Origin: Xanthobacter sp. YC-JY1 | GTDB taxonomy: Bacteria > Pseudomonadota > Alphaproteobacteria > Rhizobiales > Xanthobacteraceae | Direction: 5' to 3' | DNA length: 64,000 bases | NCBI RefSeq assembly: GCF_021730305.1 | Contig: NZ_CP032674.1 | Span: 2,837,001 to 2,901,000, forward strand | Shown here: piece by piece, positions 7,522 to 16,806 of the stretch | Position numbering within the stretch: the first letter of the stretch is position 1 | How the letters are laid out: the number at the start of each line of letters is the position of its first letter | The notes under the pieces: model-generated | Database searches by the model: none | Seen by the model: the letters and a program-made list of their open reading frames with translations, nothing else | What the model was told of the DNA's origin: nothing | Translations under genes and position numbers: made by a program

Positions 7522-8193
7522 CTAGGCCCGCGCCGCCCGCAGCGCCGCCGCAGCCGCCACAGGCCCCAGCACCAGCGCGAACAGAGCGAGCCCCGCCAGC
7601 ACGCGGAACGGCGTGCCGAACGGCACCGGCCCCACCACCGCCGCCTGCGTCGCCGACACGGCGAAGATCAGCACGGGGATGGTGAGGGGAATCACCAGCA
7701 CCGCGATCAGCAGTCCACCCCGCCGGAACGCCCCGGCGAAGGCCGCGCCGATGAGGCCGAGAAAGGTCACGGCCGGCGTGCCCACCAGCAGCGTCAGCAC
7801 CACCGCGCCGATGGCGGCGGGCTCGAGATTCAGCATCAGCGCCAGCACCGGCGCGGCGAGCACCAGAGGCAGGCCGGTGGCGAGCCAGTGGGCGAGGCCC
7901 TTGGCGGCCGCGGTCAGTTCCAGCGGCAGGGCGGAGAGGGTGAGGGCATCGAGCGAGCCATCCTCCGCATCGGAGGCGAACAGGCGCTCCAGCCCGATGA
8001 GGCTCGCCAGCAGCGCGCCGATCCACAGGATCGCCGGGCCGATGCGCGCCAGCAGCACGAGGTCCGGCCCCACCGCGAACGGCACCACCGTCACCACGCT
8101 GAGGAAGAACACCACGCCCAGCCCCGCGCCCCCGCCGGAGCCCAGCGACAGCGCCAGATCCCGGCGCACGATGGCAAGGAAGGCGGCGATCAT
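7522..8193 (-). CDS. ccmB: Heme exporter subunit CcmB
   Basis: This 223-aa integral membrane protein is part of the System I cytochrome c maturation transporter that works with CcmA in releasing holo-CcmE. About six hydrophobic segments are visible, and the family motif region ERLFASDAEDGSLDALTLSA is present. The ATG at 8193 overlaps the ccmA stop codon by four bases (ATGA), so the two are translationally coupled. The ccmC gene, which usually follows, is not present downstream. Confidence 0.93.
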   Translation of the reverse strand: MIAAFLAIVRRDLALSLGSGGGAGLGVVFFLSVVTVVPFAVGPDLVLLARIGPAILWIGALLASLIGLERLFASDAEDGSLDALTLSALPLELTAAAKGLAHWLATGLPLVLAAPVLALMLNLEPAAIGAVVLTLLVGTPAVTFLGLIGAAFAGAFRRGGLLIAVLVIPLTIPVLIFAVSATQAAVVGPVPFGTPFRVLAGLALFALVLGPVAAAAALRAARA

Positions 8194-8810
8194 GGGCGGC
8201 CTCCCAGCCGGAGTTCGTCCGTGGGGCCGAGGTCGAGCGGCGCGTGGGTGGCGGCGATGAGGAGGCCGCCATCGGCGAGATGGGCACGGCCGAAGGCGGC
8301 GAAGCGGGCCTGCGCCTTCACGTCGAGAGCGGTGGTCGGCTCGTCCAGCACCCATATCGGACGCTTGGCGACGAGAAGGCGGGCGATGGCGAGGCGGCGC
8401 TTCTGCCCGGCGGAGAGCACCTGCGCGCGCAGCCGGCCGAGGCCGCCGAGGCCCACCTCCTCCAGCGCCTCTTCCACCTGAAGTCCGCCGCCGCCGAGCA
8501 CAGTGCGCCAGAAAGCGAGATTGGCGGCGACCGTAAGCGCGCCCTTCACCGCATCCTCATGCCCGAGATAATGCAGGTGCTCGCCCACGGACTCGCCGCC
8601 GCCCGAAGAACCGTCATCAAGGCGCACGGTACCTGAGGTGGGGGCGAGCAGTCCGGCGAGGATGCGCAGCAGCGAGGATTTGCCGGCGCCGTTGGGCCCG
8701 ACCACCACCAGCGCCCGCCCGGCGGCCGCCGACACGGCAAGGCCCTCGAACAGGAGCTTGAAACCTCTTCGGCAGGAAAGGTTATCCCCTACCAGCGCCT
8801 TGACCGTCAT
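8190..8810 (-). CDS. ccmA: Heme exporter ATP-binding protein CcmA
   Basis: This 206-aa ABC ATPase has Walker A GPNGAGKS, an LSAGQKRR signature, Walker B WVLDEP, and an H-loop ATHAPL. It powers the CcmAB(C) complex needed for cytochrome c biogenesis. The ATG at 8810 follows GGGGTGAG 8-15 bases upstream; the preceding in-frame residues do not look like protein. It overlaps ccmB and diverges from acnA across 176 bases. Confidence 0.93.
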   Translation of the reverse strand: MTVKALVGDNLSCRRGFKLLFEGLAVSAAAGRALVVVGPNGAGKSSLLRILAGLLAPTSGTVRLDDGSSGGGESVGEHLHYLGHEDAVKGALTVAANLAFWRTVLGGGGLQVEEALEEVGLGGLGRLRAQVLSAGQKRRLAIARLLVAKRPIWVLDEPTTALDVKAQARFAAFGRAHLADGGLLIAATHAPLDLGPTDELRLGGRP

Positions 8811-8915
8811 GCGTTGCTCACCCCTGCCTTTTGGTGCATTGCACATTCAACGCTGTTATCGCATGACCGCGCTTTGAAATGGCTCTATAAAGCCCGCAGC
8901 CGCGCCGTCCAAGGT

Positions 8916-8936
8916 GGTGGAGAAAAGACCTCCACC
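8916..8936 (+). other. Hairpin in the acnA 5' leader
   Basis: GGTGGAG (8916-8922) pairs with CTCCACC (8930-8936) about 50 bases before the acnA start. No T-run follows, so it is not an intrinsic terminator. It could stabilise or control the acnA leader; no function is shown. Confidence 0.3.
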
Positions 8937-8986
8937 GTCGAAGGAGGTGCTGTTTCGGTCGATCATCGAACCGGAGTTTTCCAGCC

Positions 8987-11683
8987 GTGACCTCCCTCGA
9001 CAGCTTCAAGTGCCGCACAACCCTGACGGTAGACGACAAAGAGTACGTCTATTACGATCTCGCGCTGGCGGAGAAGAATGGCCTTCCGGGCATTTCCGCC
9101 CTCCCCTTCTCCATGAAGGTGCTGCTCGAGAACCTGCTGCGCTTCGAGGATGGTCGCTCCGTCACGAAGGAAGACGTGATCTCGGTCGCCGACTGGGTGA
9201 ACAACCGCGGCAAGGCCGAGAAGGAAATCGCCTATCGCCCCGCGCGCGTGCTGATGCAGGACTTCACCGGCGTTCCGGCGGTGGTGGACCTCGCCGCCAT
9301 GCGCGACGCCATGGTGGCCCTCGGCGGCGATCCCGAGCGCATCAACCCGCTGGTTCCCGTGGATCTGGTGATCGATCACTCAGTGATCGTGAACTTCTTC
9401 GGTGACAACAAGGCGTTCGGCAAGAACGTCGAGGAAGAATACAAGCAGAACCAGGAGCGCTACCGCTTCCTGAAGTGGGGCCAGAACGCGTTCGACAATT
9501 TCCGCGTCGTTCCGCCCGGCACCGGCATCTGCCATCAGGTGAATCTCGAATACCTCGCCCAGACCGTCTGGACCCGCAAGGAAGAGATCGGCGGCAAGAA
9601 GGTCGAGGTGGCCTATCCCGATACGCTCGTGGGCACCGACTCGCACACCACCATGGTCAACGGCCTGGGCGTGCTCGGCTGGGGCGTGGGCGGCATCGAG
9701 GCCGAGGCGGCCATGCTCGGCCAGCCCATCTCCATGCTCATCCCCGAGGTGATCGGCTTCAAGCTCGACGGCAAGCTGCGCGAGGGCATCACCGCCACCG
9801 ACCTCGTGCTCACCGTCACCCAGATGCTCCGCAAGAAGGGCGTCGTGGGCAAGTTCGTGGAATTCTACGGCCCGGGCCTGGATCACCTCTCCCTCGCCGA
9901 CCGCGCCACCATCGCCAACATGGCCCCGGAATACGGCGCCACCTGCGGCTTCTTCCCGGTGGACAAGGAAACCATCGACTATCTCGACGAGACCGGCCGC
10001 AAGGACAGCCGCGTCGCGCTGGTGGAGAAGTACTCCAAGGCGCAAGGCATGTGGCGCAAGAAGGACACTCCGGACCCGGTGTTCACCGACACCCTGGAGC
10101 TGGACCTCGACACGGTTCTGCCGTCCCTCGCCGGCCCCAAGCGCCCGCAGGACCGCGTGCTGCTCTCCGACACCAAGACCGGCTTCGTGTCCGCCTTGGA
10201 AGGCGAGTTCAAGAAGCCCGGTGAGGCCGCCAAGCGCGTTCCCGTCACCGGCACCGACTACACGCTCGGCCACGGCGACGTGGTGATCGCCGCCATCACC
10301 TCCTGCACCAACACCTCCAACCCCTCCGTGCTGATCGCCGCCGGCCTGTTGGCCAAGGCCGCCGTGAAGCGCGGCCTGAAGTCCAAGCCGTGGGTGAAGA
10401 CCTCGCTCGCGCCCGGCTCGCAGGTAGTGGAAGGCTATCTGAAGGCCGCCGGCCTGCAGGAATATCTCGACGACGTGGGCTTCAACCTGGTCGGCTTCGG
10501 CTGCACCACCTGCATCGGCAATTCCGGCCCGCTGCCGGAGCCGATCTCCGAGGCGATCAACAAGAACGACCTCGTGGCCGGCGCCGTCATCTCCGGCAAC
10601 CGCAACTTCGAAGGCCGCGTGAACCCGGACGTGAAGGCGAACTACCTCGCCTCCCCGCCTTTGGTGGTCGCCTATGCGCTCGCCGGCTCGCTGCAGATCG
10701 ACCTGACCACCGAGCCTCTCGGCACGGACAAGGACGGCAAGCCCGTGTACCTCAAGGATATTTGGCCTTCCAACAAGGAAGTGGCCCAGTACATCCGCGA
10801 GAACGTTACCAAGAAGATGTTCAAGGAAAAGTATTCTGACGTTTTCAAGGGCGACGAGCACTGGCAGAAGATCGCCGTGCCCACCGGCCAGACCTATGCC
10901 TGGCAGGACACCTCGACCTACGTGCAGAATCCGCCCTATTTCGTCGGGATGCAGAAGCAGCCGGAGCCGGTCAAGGACATCATCGATGCCCGGATCATGG
11001 GCCTGTTCCTCGACTCCATCACCACCGACCACATCTCGCCGGCCGGCTCCATCAAGCAGGCGTCCCCGGCGGGCCAGTACCTGATCGATCATCAGGTGCG
11101 CCCGGTGGACTTCAACCAGTACGGCACCCGCCGCGGCAACCATGAAGTGATGATGCGGGGCACCTTCGCCAACATCCGCATCAAGAACCAGATGGTGCCG
11201 GGCGTGGAAGGCGGCGTGACCATCCACTATCCGGATGGCGCGCAGCTGCCCATCTACGACGCGGCCATGCAGTACAAGGCCGAGGGCGTTCCGCTGGTGG
11301 TGTTCGCCGGCAAGGAATACGGCACCGGCTCCTCCCGCGACTGGGCGGCGAAGGGCACCAAGCTGCTCGGCGTGCGCGCCGTGGTGGCCCAGTCCTTCGA
11401 GCGTATCCACCGCTCGAACCTGGTCGGCATGGGCATCGTGCCGCTGGTGTTCAAGGACGGCGAGAGCTGGCAGAGCCTCGGCATCAAGGGCGACGAGATC
11501 GTCACCCTCAAGGGCATCGAGGGCGACCTCAAGCCCCGCCAGACGCTCACCGCCGAGATCAAGTTCGCCGACGGCACCGTGAAGAACGTCGAGCTCATCT
11601 GCCGTATCGATACGCTGGACGAGCTGGACTACTTCCGCAACGGCGGCATCCTGCCCTACGTGCTGCGCTCGCTCGCGGCCTGA
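8987..11683 (+). CDS. acnA: Aconitate hydratase A
   Basis: This 898-aa iron-sulfur enzyme interconverts citrate and isocitrate in the TCA cycle. Seen: the cluster cysteine motif [26 protein letters not shown] with the other two cysteines, the active-site segment [15 protein letters not shown], and the swivel-domain motif [14 protein letters not shown]. The start is a GTG at 8987 with GGAG 11 bases upstream; the sequence from [13 protein letters not shown] is normal for the family. It diverges from ccmA and ends in a strong terminator at 11727. An Irr gene is 2 kb away, but I see no clear Irr or RirA site in the leader. Confidence 0.97.
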   Translation: MTSLDSFKCRTTLTVDDKEYVYYDLALAEKNGLPGISALPFSMKVLLENLLRFEDGRSVTKEDVISVADWVNNRGKAEKEIAYRPARVLMQDFTGVPAVVDLAAMRDAMVALGGDPERINPLVPVDLVIDHSVIVNFFGDNKAFGKNVEEEYKQNQERYRFLKWGQNAFDNFRVVPPGTGICHQVNLEYLAQTVWTRKEEIGGKKVEVAYPDTLVGTDSHTTMVNGLGVLGWGVGGIEAEAAMLGQPISMLIPEVIGFKLDGKLREGITATDLVLTVTQMLRKKGVVGKFVEFYGPGLDHLSLADRATIANMAPEYGATCGFFPVDKETIDYLDETGRKDSRVALVEKYSKAQGMWRKKDTPDPVFTDTLELDLDTVLPSLAGPKRPQDRVLLSDTKTGFVSALEGEFKKPGEAAKRVPVTGTDYTLGHGDVVIAAITSCTNTSNPSVLIAAGLLAKAAVKRGLKSKPWVKTSLAPGSQVVEGYLKAAGLQEYLDDVGFNLVGFGCTTCIGNSGPLPEPISEAINKNDLVAGAVISGNRNFEGRVNPDVKANYLASPPLVVAYALAGSLQIDLTTEPLGTDKDGKPVYLKDIWPSNKEVAQYIRENVTKKMFKEKYSDVFKGDEHWQKIAVPTGQTYAWQDTSTYVQNPPYFVGMQKQPEPVKDIIDARIMGLFLDSITTDHISPAGSIKQASPAGQYLIDHQVRPVDFNQYGTRRGNHEVMMRGTFANIRIKNQMVPGVEGGVTIHYPDGAQLPIYDAAMQYKAEGVPLVVFAGKEYGTGSSRDWAAKGTKLLGVRAVVAQSFERIHRSNLVGMGIVPLVFKDGESWQSLGIKGDEIVTLKGIEGDLKPRQTLTAEIKFADGTVKNVELICRIDTLDELDYFRNGGILPYVLRSLAA

Positions 11684-11726
11684 TCTCCTTCGGGGGCCCT
11701 TGGGGGTCCTGACAGAGACGTGACTG

Positions 11727-11760
11727 ACGCCGGCCCGACGCCTGTCGGGCCGGCGTTTTC
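11727..11760 (+). terminator. Rho-independent terminator of acnA
   Basis: A perfect 13-bp stem (ACGCCGGCCCGAC / GTCGGGCCGGCGT) with a GCCT loop is followed by TTTC. Confidence 0.85.
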
Positions 11761-11870
11761 ATGTGGCGGGCGTGTAAATGATACCGCTCCGACACCCTAT
11801 TGTGACTGGAGTGCGGTGCGTCGGTCGGTTATTGCGGGGACACATTCCGCCAACAACCGCATTGCGCCCC

Positions 11871-12602
11871 ATGATGTTGAACCGCTCCGCCCTCGCGCTC
11901 GTCCTCGCCCTCGCCGCCTCGCCGGCGCTGGCGCAGACCCAGCCGAAGGTGGTGGTGGAGCTGTTCACCAGCCAGGGCTGCGCCTCCTGCCCGCCCGCCG
12001 ACGCGCTGCTGAACGATCTCGCCAAGGATCCGCAGGTGCTCGCGCTCACCCTCTCGGTAGACTACTGGGACTATGTGGGCTGGAAGGACACCCTCGCCCT
12101 CCACGGCCACTCCCTGCGCCAGAAGGCCTATGCCGAGCAGCGGCCGGACAAGAAGATCTACACCCCCCAGATGGTCATCGACGGCCAGATCGCCGCCAAG
12201 GGCAGCGACCGCGCCGCCGTGCAGCGCGCCGTCATGACCGCCCGCGCCTCCGGCGGCCTCTCCCTTCCCGTCGAGGTGAAGCGGGACGGCGACGCCCTCG
12301 AAATCACCCTGCCCCAGCCCCTCTCCATCGAGGACGGTGCCGAGCTGTGGGCCTGCCCGGTGTCGCGCACCCAGTCGGTCTCCATCGGCCGCGGCGAGAA
12401 TGGCGGACGCAACGTCACCTACTCCAACGTGGTGCGCGGCTGGACCCGCGTCGCTCGCTGGCAGGGGGATGTCCGCACCTTCCGGGTGCCGCTGAAGGAC
12501 CTCCACCGGGAAGGCATGGATGCGGTGGCGGTGATGGTGCAGACCGGCACCCCGGCCGCCCCCGGACAGATCGTCGGCGCGACCCTCTTCCCGCTCGACT
12601 GA
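11871..12602 (+). CDS. DUF1223 protein, exported thioredoxin-like fold
   Basis: This 243-aa protein has a signal peptide (MMLNRSALALVLALAASPAL, then AQ) and a DUF1223 domain beginning VVVELFTSQGCASCPPADAL, with a CASC pair where thioredoxins have CxxC. Other family segments are VDYWDYVGWKDTLA, YTPQMVIDG and TYSNVVRGWTRV. It probably acts in the periplasm; the family has no firm function, but a redox role is suggested by the cysteine pair. The ATG at 11871 or 11874 gives a normal signal peptide; the extension to 11778 does not. Confidence 0.85.
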   Translation: MMLNRSALALVLALAASPALAQTQPKVVVELFTSQGCASCPPADALLNDLAKDPQVLALTLSVDYWDYVGWKDTLALHGHSLRQKAYAEQRPDKKIYTPQMVIDGQIAAKGSDRAAVQRAVMTARASGGLSLPVEVKRDGDALEITLPQPLSIEDGAELWACPVSRTQSVSIGRGENGGRNVTYSNVVRGWTRVARWQGDVRTFRVPLKDLHREGMDAVAVMVQTGTPAAPGQIVGATLFPLD

Positions 12603-12715
12603 ACCGGCATTTCACCGAACCTGCGCCGAACCCACCCGAACCACCCGTTTTAATCGCCTGAATCGTCCCGGCATCCCGGGCCGATTCGGCTCGCGCTGTG
12701 CGTGGTCGCGGGGCC

Positions 12716-12744
12716 AAAAAAAAGGCCATCCGCATGGGATGGCC
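12716..12744 (-). terminator. Rho-independent terminator on the minus strand
   Basis: An 8-bp stem GGCCATCC / GGATGGCC (12724-12731, 12737-12744) is bordered by eight A on the plus strand (12716-12723), which is a U-run on the minus transcript. No minus-strand protein gene lies upstream of it, which is the main argument for a small RNA here. Confidence 0.75.
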
Positions 12745-12865
12745 TACATCGGGGGTCTGAAGTCGGTGCGTAGCAGTGGCCGGTTCGCGCACACCCCGGG
12801 GGGCTGGGGGGCTGGGATAGACCGGAGCGCCTCGCGAACCGGCCCTGCTACACGAAGAAAGATCG
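12716..12865 (-). ncRNA. Candidate structured small RNA (minus strand)
   Basis: Read on the minus strand, a 19-bp helix with one bulged A joins 12834-12852 to 12770-12789 (arms GTAGCAG-GGCCGGTTCGCG and CGCGAACCGGCC-A-CTGCTAC). It encloses about 43 bases with two CCCCCC runs. After a 25-base linker comes a classic terminator hairpin at 12724-12744 with eight U. It lacks the signal recognition particle RNA core and the RNase P motifs. It may be 6S-like or a trans-acting RNA with C-rich, anti-Shine-Dalgarno-like loops. The 5' end is uncertain and I see no consensus promoter. Confidence 0.55.
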
Positions 12866-13083
12866 CGCCGGCCCGCGGCACGCGATTGGCCGAATTCCGG
12901 CGACACTGTGATTCCATTGACGTTGGCGTGATAGGTATCTAGATGCCATCCGGAGATCGGGAGCAGCCGGCTACGGATTGGCCTTGAAAGGGCTCGCCGG
13001 CAGAGGGATCATGTGGAAATGCAAGCGTCCCAACCCCGGCAGCCCCGCTGGAAAGTGACGCCAGACAAGGACAAGGAGGCCCG

Positions 13084-13455
13084 ATGGGAGACATCGAACC
13101 CATAGTCCTGCAGCGGCGCGGCGCCTCGCCGGTCCAGCCCTCCACGCCCACCCCCGCCCCCCTTCGCGTCACCTTTGACCGCCGCGAGCTGGACCGGATC
13201 CTCGACCTCTACGGCCGCATGGTCGCCCAGGGCGAATGGCGGGACTACGCCATTGATTTCCAACGCGACAAGGCCGTCTTCTGCATCTATCGCCGCGCCA
13301 TGGACGTCCCTCTCTACCGCATAGAGAAGGACCCCCGCCTCGCCCGGAAGCAGGGCATCTATAGCGTCGTCTCGCAGACCGGCCTCATCCTGAAGCGCGG
13401 CCACGAACTGCCCCGCGTCCTGGCCGTGCTCGAAAAGCCGCTGCGCACCATCTGA
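13084..13455 (+). CDS. DUF2794 domain-containing protein
   Basis: This 123-aa cytosolic protein matches the alphaproteobacterial DUF2794 family: VTFDRRELDRILDLYGRMVA, AVFCIYRRAMDVPLYRIEKD, then ARKQGIYSVVSQTGLILKRG. The function is unknown. An AAGGAGG-type ribosome site lies just before the ATG (GACAAGGAGGCCCG). It converges with irr; a terminator at 13472-13497 lies between them. Confidence 0.85.
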   Translation: MGDIEPIVLQRRGASPVQPSTPTPAPLRVTFDRRELDRILDLYGRMVAQGEWRDYAIDFQRDKAVFCIYRRAMDVPLYRIEKDPRLARKQGIYSVVSQTGLILKRGHELPRVLAVLEKPLRTI

Positions 13456-13471
13456 GCCGGCGTCCGGACAC

Positions 13472-13497
13472 AAAAAAAGGCCGGGACATGCCCGGCC
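13472..13497 (-). terminator. Rho-independent terminator of irr
   Basis: The stem GGCCGGG / CCCGGCC (13479-13485, 13491-13497) is bordered by seven A on the plus strand, giving a U-run for the minus-strand irr transcript. Confidence 0.75.
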
Positions 13498-13521
13498 TGA
13501 AACTCTGATGCGAAATCCGAA

Positions 13522-14067
13522 TCAGCCGCGATTCGCGCCCTTGCGCCGCAGGCGGACGACCACGTCCACGCGGGCGACCTCATAGCCTTCCGGCGGCTCA
13601 GGCAGCAGGTTCACAGCCACGTCCGCAGCCGGAATGTCCACCAGATCGTTCTGGCCTTCGACGAAGAAATGGTGGTGGTCGGAGGCGTTGGTGTCGAAAT
13701 AGGTCTTCGAGCCATCCACCGCAACCTCGCGCAGGAGGCTCACTTCCGTGAACTGGTGCAGCGTGTTGTAGACGGTGGCGAGCGACACCGGGAAGCGCGC
13801 CTTGATGGCTTCCTCGTGCAGGATTTCCGCCGTCACATGCCGGTCGCCCTTGGCGAACAGCAGCCAGCCGAGGGCCAGACGCTGGCGGGTGGGCCGCAGG
13901 CCAACTTCCTTCAGCATCTCGCGAACGTCATGGAACGGGCAGCCGGTGCGACGCGTCGTGTTCACATCCCGCAGCTGGGCGACGGGAAGGATCGGTTCGA
14001 CCTGCATGTCACCGCCCTGGGAGAAGGAGGTGCTGAAGGTGGTACGGGCGCGGGGCATCTCGGTCAT
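13522..14067 (-). CDS. irr: Iron response regulator Irr (Fur family)
   Basis: This 181-aa regulator of iron and heme metabolism is typical of Hyphomicrobiales. Seen: a heme regulatory motif Cys-Pro in RRTGCPFHDVREMLKEVG, the Fur winged helix (GLRPTRQRLALGWLLFAKG, FPVSLATVYNTLHQFTEV), and the His-rich segment ASDHHHFFVEG. In related organisms Irr is degraded when heme is plentiful, through this motif. The ATG at 14067 (MTEMPRARTT) is preferred over one at 14151; a start nine bases later is also possible. It has its own terminator at 13472. Confidence 0.93.
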   Translation of the reverse strand: MTEMPRARTTFSTSFSQGGDMQVEPILPVAQLRDVNTTRRTGCPFHDVREMLKEVGLRPTRQRLALGWLLFAKGDRHVTAEILHEEAIKARFPVSLATVYNTLHQFTEVSLLREVAVDGSKTYFDTNASDHHHFFVEGQNDLVDIPAADVAVNLLPEPPEGYEVARVDVVVRLRRKGANRG

Positions 14068-14343
14068 TTCGGCTGCAATCTTCGTAGCTAAAACCAAAAT
14101 ATGCGCCGCCGAGGGAAACGCAATGCGAATGCCTCCGAAGACGACTAGCAAATTTATACCCCATGCTGCACAGCAGCGCCATACGGGCGGGCCTGAGTAA
14201 GAACATTTCCAAGGTAGGGGCGCACCATCGGCCCCTGCGTCACTTCAGGTCACATGAGCGTCAATCAACGCCCCGCGCATGGACAATGACGCCTCGGCCA
14301 AGCTATCGCGGGGCTTGGCCGTCGACCGCGAACGGAGCTTGCC

Positions 14344-14832
14344 TTGTATCCGACCACGAAGGAAACCGCGTCCCTGCTGCTGGTGGCAGGCTCTGTCATG
14401 GCCCTCAGCGCTGCCTGGTATTTCCAGCTGGTCGTGGGGCTGGCGCCCTGCCCCCTTTGCCTCGACCAGCGCATCGCCTATTACGCCGCCATCCCCTTGG
14501 GACTGATCGCCTTCTTTCTCTCCCGGAGCGGCCGGTCCGGACCGGCGCGGGTCCTGCTCGCCCTGCTGGGCGTCGCTATGCTCGCGAACGCTGGCCTTGC
14601 GATCTACCACGCCGGCATCGAATGGCAGTTCTGGACCGGTCCCACGGCCTGCACCGGCGCACCCGTGGCAACGAGCAATGTGCTCTCCGCCCTCAAGGGC
14701 GCCCGCGTGCCCCGCTGCGACGAAGCGGCGTGGCGGATGTTCGGCCTGTCCATGGCGGGCTGGAACGCGTTGATCGCCCTGGGGCTGTCCGCGGTCGGGT
14801 TCGCTGGCGCGACGACCGGTCGCAAGGCCTGA
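14344..14832 (+). CDS. DsbB-family disulfide bond formation protein
   Basis: This 162-aa inner-membrane protein has four predicted membrane segments. It has the N-terminal CxxC in LAPCPLCLDQRIAYYAA and a second periplasmic pair (TACTG and VPRCDE), the layout of DsbB, which reoxidises DsbA with quinone. The start is a TTG at 14344 with GGAG six bases upstream; no suitable ATG precedes the first membrane segment. It converges with the polysaccharide operon that ends at 14928. Confidence 0.85.
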   Translation: MYPTTKETASLLLVAGSVMALSAAWYFQLVVGLAPCPLCLDQRIAYYAAIPLGLIAFFLSRSGRSGPARVLLALLGVAMLANAGLAIYHAGIEWQFWTGPTACTGAPVATSNVLSALKGARVPRCDEAAWRMFGLSMAGWNALIALGLSAVGFAGATTGRKA

Positions 14833-14927
14833 TCGGGGCTGGGACGAGACCAGTCCCAAGGGCGGCCAATCTATGTCACTTCATCCGAATTATGGGCGCC
14901 CGATCTCATCTGATCCTGTCGTTAGCT

Positions 14928-15845
14928 TTAGCTGCGAAGGCGATAGCCCGTGAGCTTCTCGAGCTTTTCGAGGCGTTCCTCTCTGTTGGCGCACCCGACA
15001 AGCTCGCGCTCATACTCCACGACTTTTGATCCGACCAGAAATCGATACCAGCCTCCCTGCAGGAAGTGGTAGATCAAACCAGGTTGCCCATCAAAAAATC
15101 CAAGCTTTAATATGTATCTATAAATAAAAAACCCTGCAGGCCCCACCCACAAAGGTAATTTGTTATAAACCCCCTCCTTAATCCAACGCTTTATCGAAGC
15201 CTGGAAAGACGCAGAACCGCCTGGGATTTCCTCGTCCATCGGAAAGAGGCGGTACTTTCGATTCAACACATCTATAGCTTCGCGTGTAGCGTATTTATTG
15301 TGCTTGTCCGTGAAGAAGGTGAGATCATTGATATTGTGGTCTGAAAAACCGCCGTCGAACGTCACGGTTCGTCCGCCCCACGTGATGATATGCTCGTCCA
15401 TCCACCGGTTCTCGACCCGCCCGTGACCGCGCCGCCAAATGCGCAGGAGGATGAGCGGATAGCGCCCACCGTGCCGAATCCAGCGATCCATGAAAATGTG
15501 CTTGCGCTTCAGGTTAATGCCAACCACATCGGTGCCCAGCGTCGGCAGCTTCGCCTCGATTTCCGCCGCGAGATCGGGCTCGATCACCTCGTCGGCATCG
15601 AGACGCATGATCCAGGAACCGGTGATCGGCGCGTTCTGGACTCCCCACTCGAACTGCTGTGCCTGATTGACGAACTTGTTCTTTAGAACCATTGCGCCGC
15701 CGGCTTCCGCGAGTTCGACGGTTCGATCGTTGGAAAAGCTGTCGATGACAAAGATTTCCTTGGCGATCCCACGTATGGATTCAAGCGCGCGGACGATGTG
15801 GCGCTCTTCGTTGTACGTGAGGATGACGACCGACAGGTCAAGCAT
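14928..15845 (-). CDS. Glycosyltransferase family 2
   Basis: This 305-aa GT-A enzyme has VVILTYNEERHIVRALESI at the N-terminus, SWIMRLDADEVIEPD with the DxD metal site, and a C-terminal hydrophobic stretch near GPAGFFIYRYILKLGFFDG that may contact the membrane. It resembles the WaaE/KdtX group that adds sugars to lipopolysaccharide core or exopolysaccharide. Its start overlaps the stop of the aldo/keto reductase by eight bases, so it is the last gene of the long operon. The 3' half (about 15050-15330) is richer in A/T than its neighbours, which suggests recent acquisition. Confidence 0.88.
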   Translation of the reverse strand: MLDLSVVILTYNEERHIVRALESIRGIAKEIFVIDSFSNDRTVELAEAGGAMVLKNKFVNQAQQFEWGVQNAPITGSWIMRLDADEVIEPDLAAEIEAKLPTLGTDVVGINLKRKHIFMDRWIRHGGRYPLILLRIWRRGHGRVENRWMDEHIITWGGRTVTFDGGFSDHNINDLTFFTDKHNKYATREAIDVLNRKYRLFPMDEEIPGGSASFQASIKRWIKEGVYNKLPLWVGPAGFFIYRYILKLGFFDGQPGLIYHFLQGGWYRFLVGSKVVEYERELVGCANREERLEKLEKLTGYRLRS

Positions 15846-16806
15846 CGTTCTCCCCCCCGGCCAGGATCTCCTGGAACTCCTTGGCAAATTGCTGGTCAGG
15901 CGCCCATCCGGCGACCGCCAGGTTGGCTTCCAGGTGGCGCTCCGCAAACATGGAGGACAGGACAACGCCGGTCGGATTGTTGGCGAAGGCGTACCGCATC
16001 AGGCTCTCCGGCTCCCAGCGATCGGTCGCGATACCCCATCGGCGGGCGAAGGCTTCCAAGCGTGTACGCTTGGCGAGATCGAGCCCCCTGATCCGCTCAA
16101 GCGCGCCCGAGCCAATGACGCCATGGGTGGCGAGCAGAGGCTCTCGTGCCCAAGGAAGCCGTCGCACCGCATCCGCGGCGCCATCAAAGGGCGAATCCGG
16201 GAACTGAACCACATCCGGCTGCCGGCCCGCTGAGGCGGCGGCGCCGATCGCCGCAACAGGACCGGCGACCGAGATCGCGCGGATCTTCCCCTTGGTGACC
16301 AATGCCTGAAGCGCGGCTTGTGTCTCGGCGCTCGCGACGCTCGTCGGCAACGGATCATGGAAAGCAAAGACGTCCAAGTAATCGGTTCCGAGCTGGCGCA
16401 GGCTTTCGTCCAGCCACGTCTCGATCTCCGAAGGCGCAATTCCCCTGTTCTCGCCCGTCCCGCGCGAGCGCCGCGCCACCTGCCGCAGCCCTGGCACCAG
16501 GCTCACAGCGCGTCGAGCCAGCGGCCGCAGCACCTGCGCCGCGAAGGACACATTCGGGCGGGAAATGCCGAACTTGGAGCAGATGACCACATCCTTCCGC
16601 CGCGCCCCCAGGCTCTTGCCCAACAGTTGCTCGGCATGACCGTCCCCATATGGCGGCGCCACGTCAAACCATGTCACGCCGCGATCCAAGGCGCGGGCGA
16701 TGGCTCTCTCTCCGTCTGCCTGCGAGACGCGAGATCCAAGCGAAGCGCAGCCGAAGGCGATGCAAGACACCTCGCGCTGAAGGGCGGGGACGAAAACCTG
16801 TCTCAA
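15838..16806 (-). CDS. Aldo/keto reductase
   Basis: This 322-aa protein follows the aldo/keto reductase pattern: IAFGCASLGSRVSQADGERA, DRGVTWFDVAPPYGDGHAEQ with catalytic Asp and Tyr, VVICSKFGI with the Lys, and FAFHDPLP. It uses NAD(P)H to reduce a carbonyl. The start is TTG at 16806, overlapping the stop of the GMC oxidoreductase (TTGA), with AAGGGG about 10 bases before it. The tight coupling with an oxidoreductase of the GMC family suggests paired oxidation and reduction of one sugar or lipid-linked substrate; this is inference. Confidence 0.85.
   Translation of the reverse strand: MRQVFVPALQREVSCIAFGCASLGSRVSQADGERAIARALDRGVTWFDVAPPYGDGHAEQLLGKSLGARRKDVVICSKFGISRPNVSFAAQVLRPLARRAVSLVPGLRQVARRSRGTGENRGIAPSEIETWLDESLRQLGTDYLDVFAFHDPLPTSVASAETQAALQALVTKGKIRAISVAGPVAAIGAAASAGRQPDVVQFPDSPFDGAADAVRRLPWAREPLLATHGVIGSGALERIRGLDLAKRTRLEAFARRWGIATDRWEPESLMRYAFANNPTGVVLSSMFAERHLEANLAVAGWAPDQQFAKEFQEILAGGENDA

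Larger units (their letters stand above)
12603..13083. other. 481-base gap holding a candidate small RNA
   Basis: No protein gene is convincing here. The gap holds the structured minus-strand element at 12716-12865 and a possible promoter for the DUF2794 gene around TTGACG at 12917. The rest shows no clear feature. Confidence 0.6.

Noticed and set aside
9380-11410. 676-codon open frame on the minus strand
   Set aside because: It is antisense to acnA; the His/Gly/Val-rich translation is the usual shadow of a highly biased GC-rich gene.
12716-12865. Signal recognition particle RNA (4.5S)
   Set aside because: The conserved core (GGUCAGGUCCGGAAGGAAGC-like) is absent on either strand.
14839-14858. 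Terminator of the long polysaccharide operon (TGGGAC / GTCCCA hairpin)
   Set aside because: The 6-bp stem has no U-run on either strand, so it cannot be called an intrinsic terminator.
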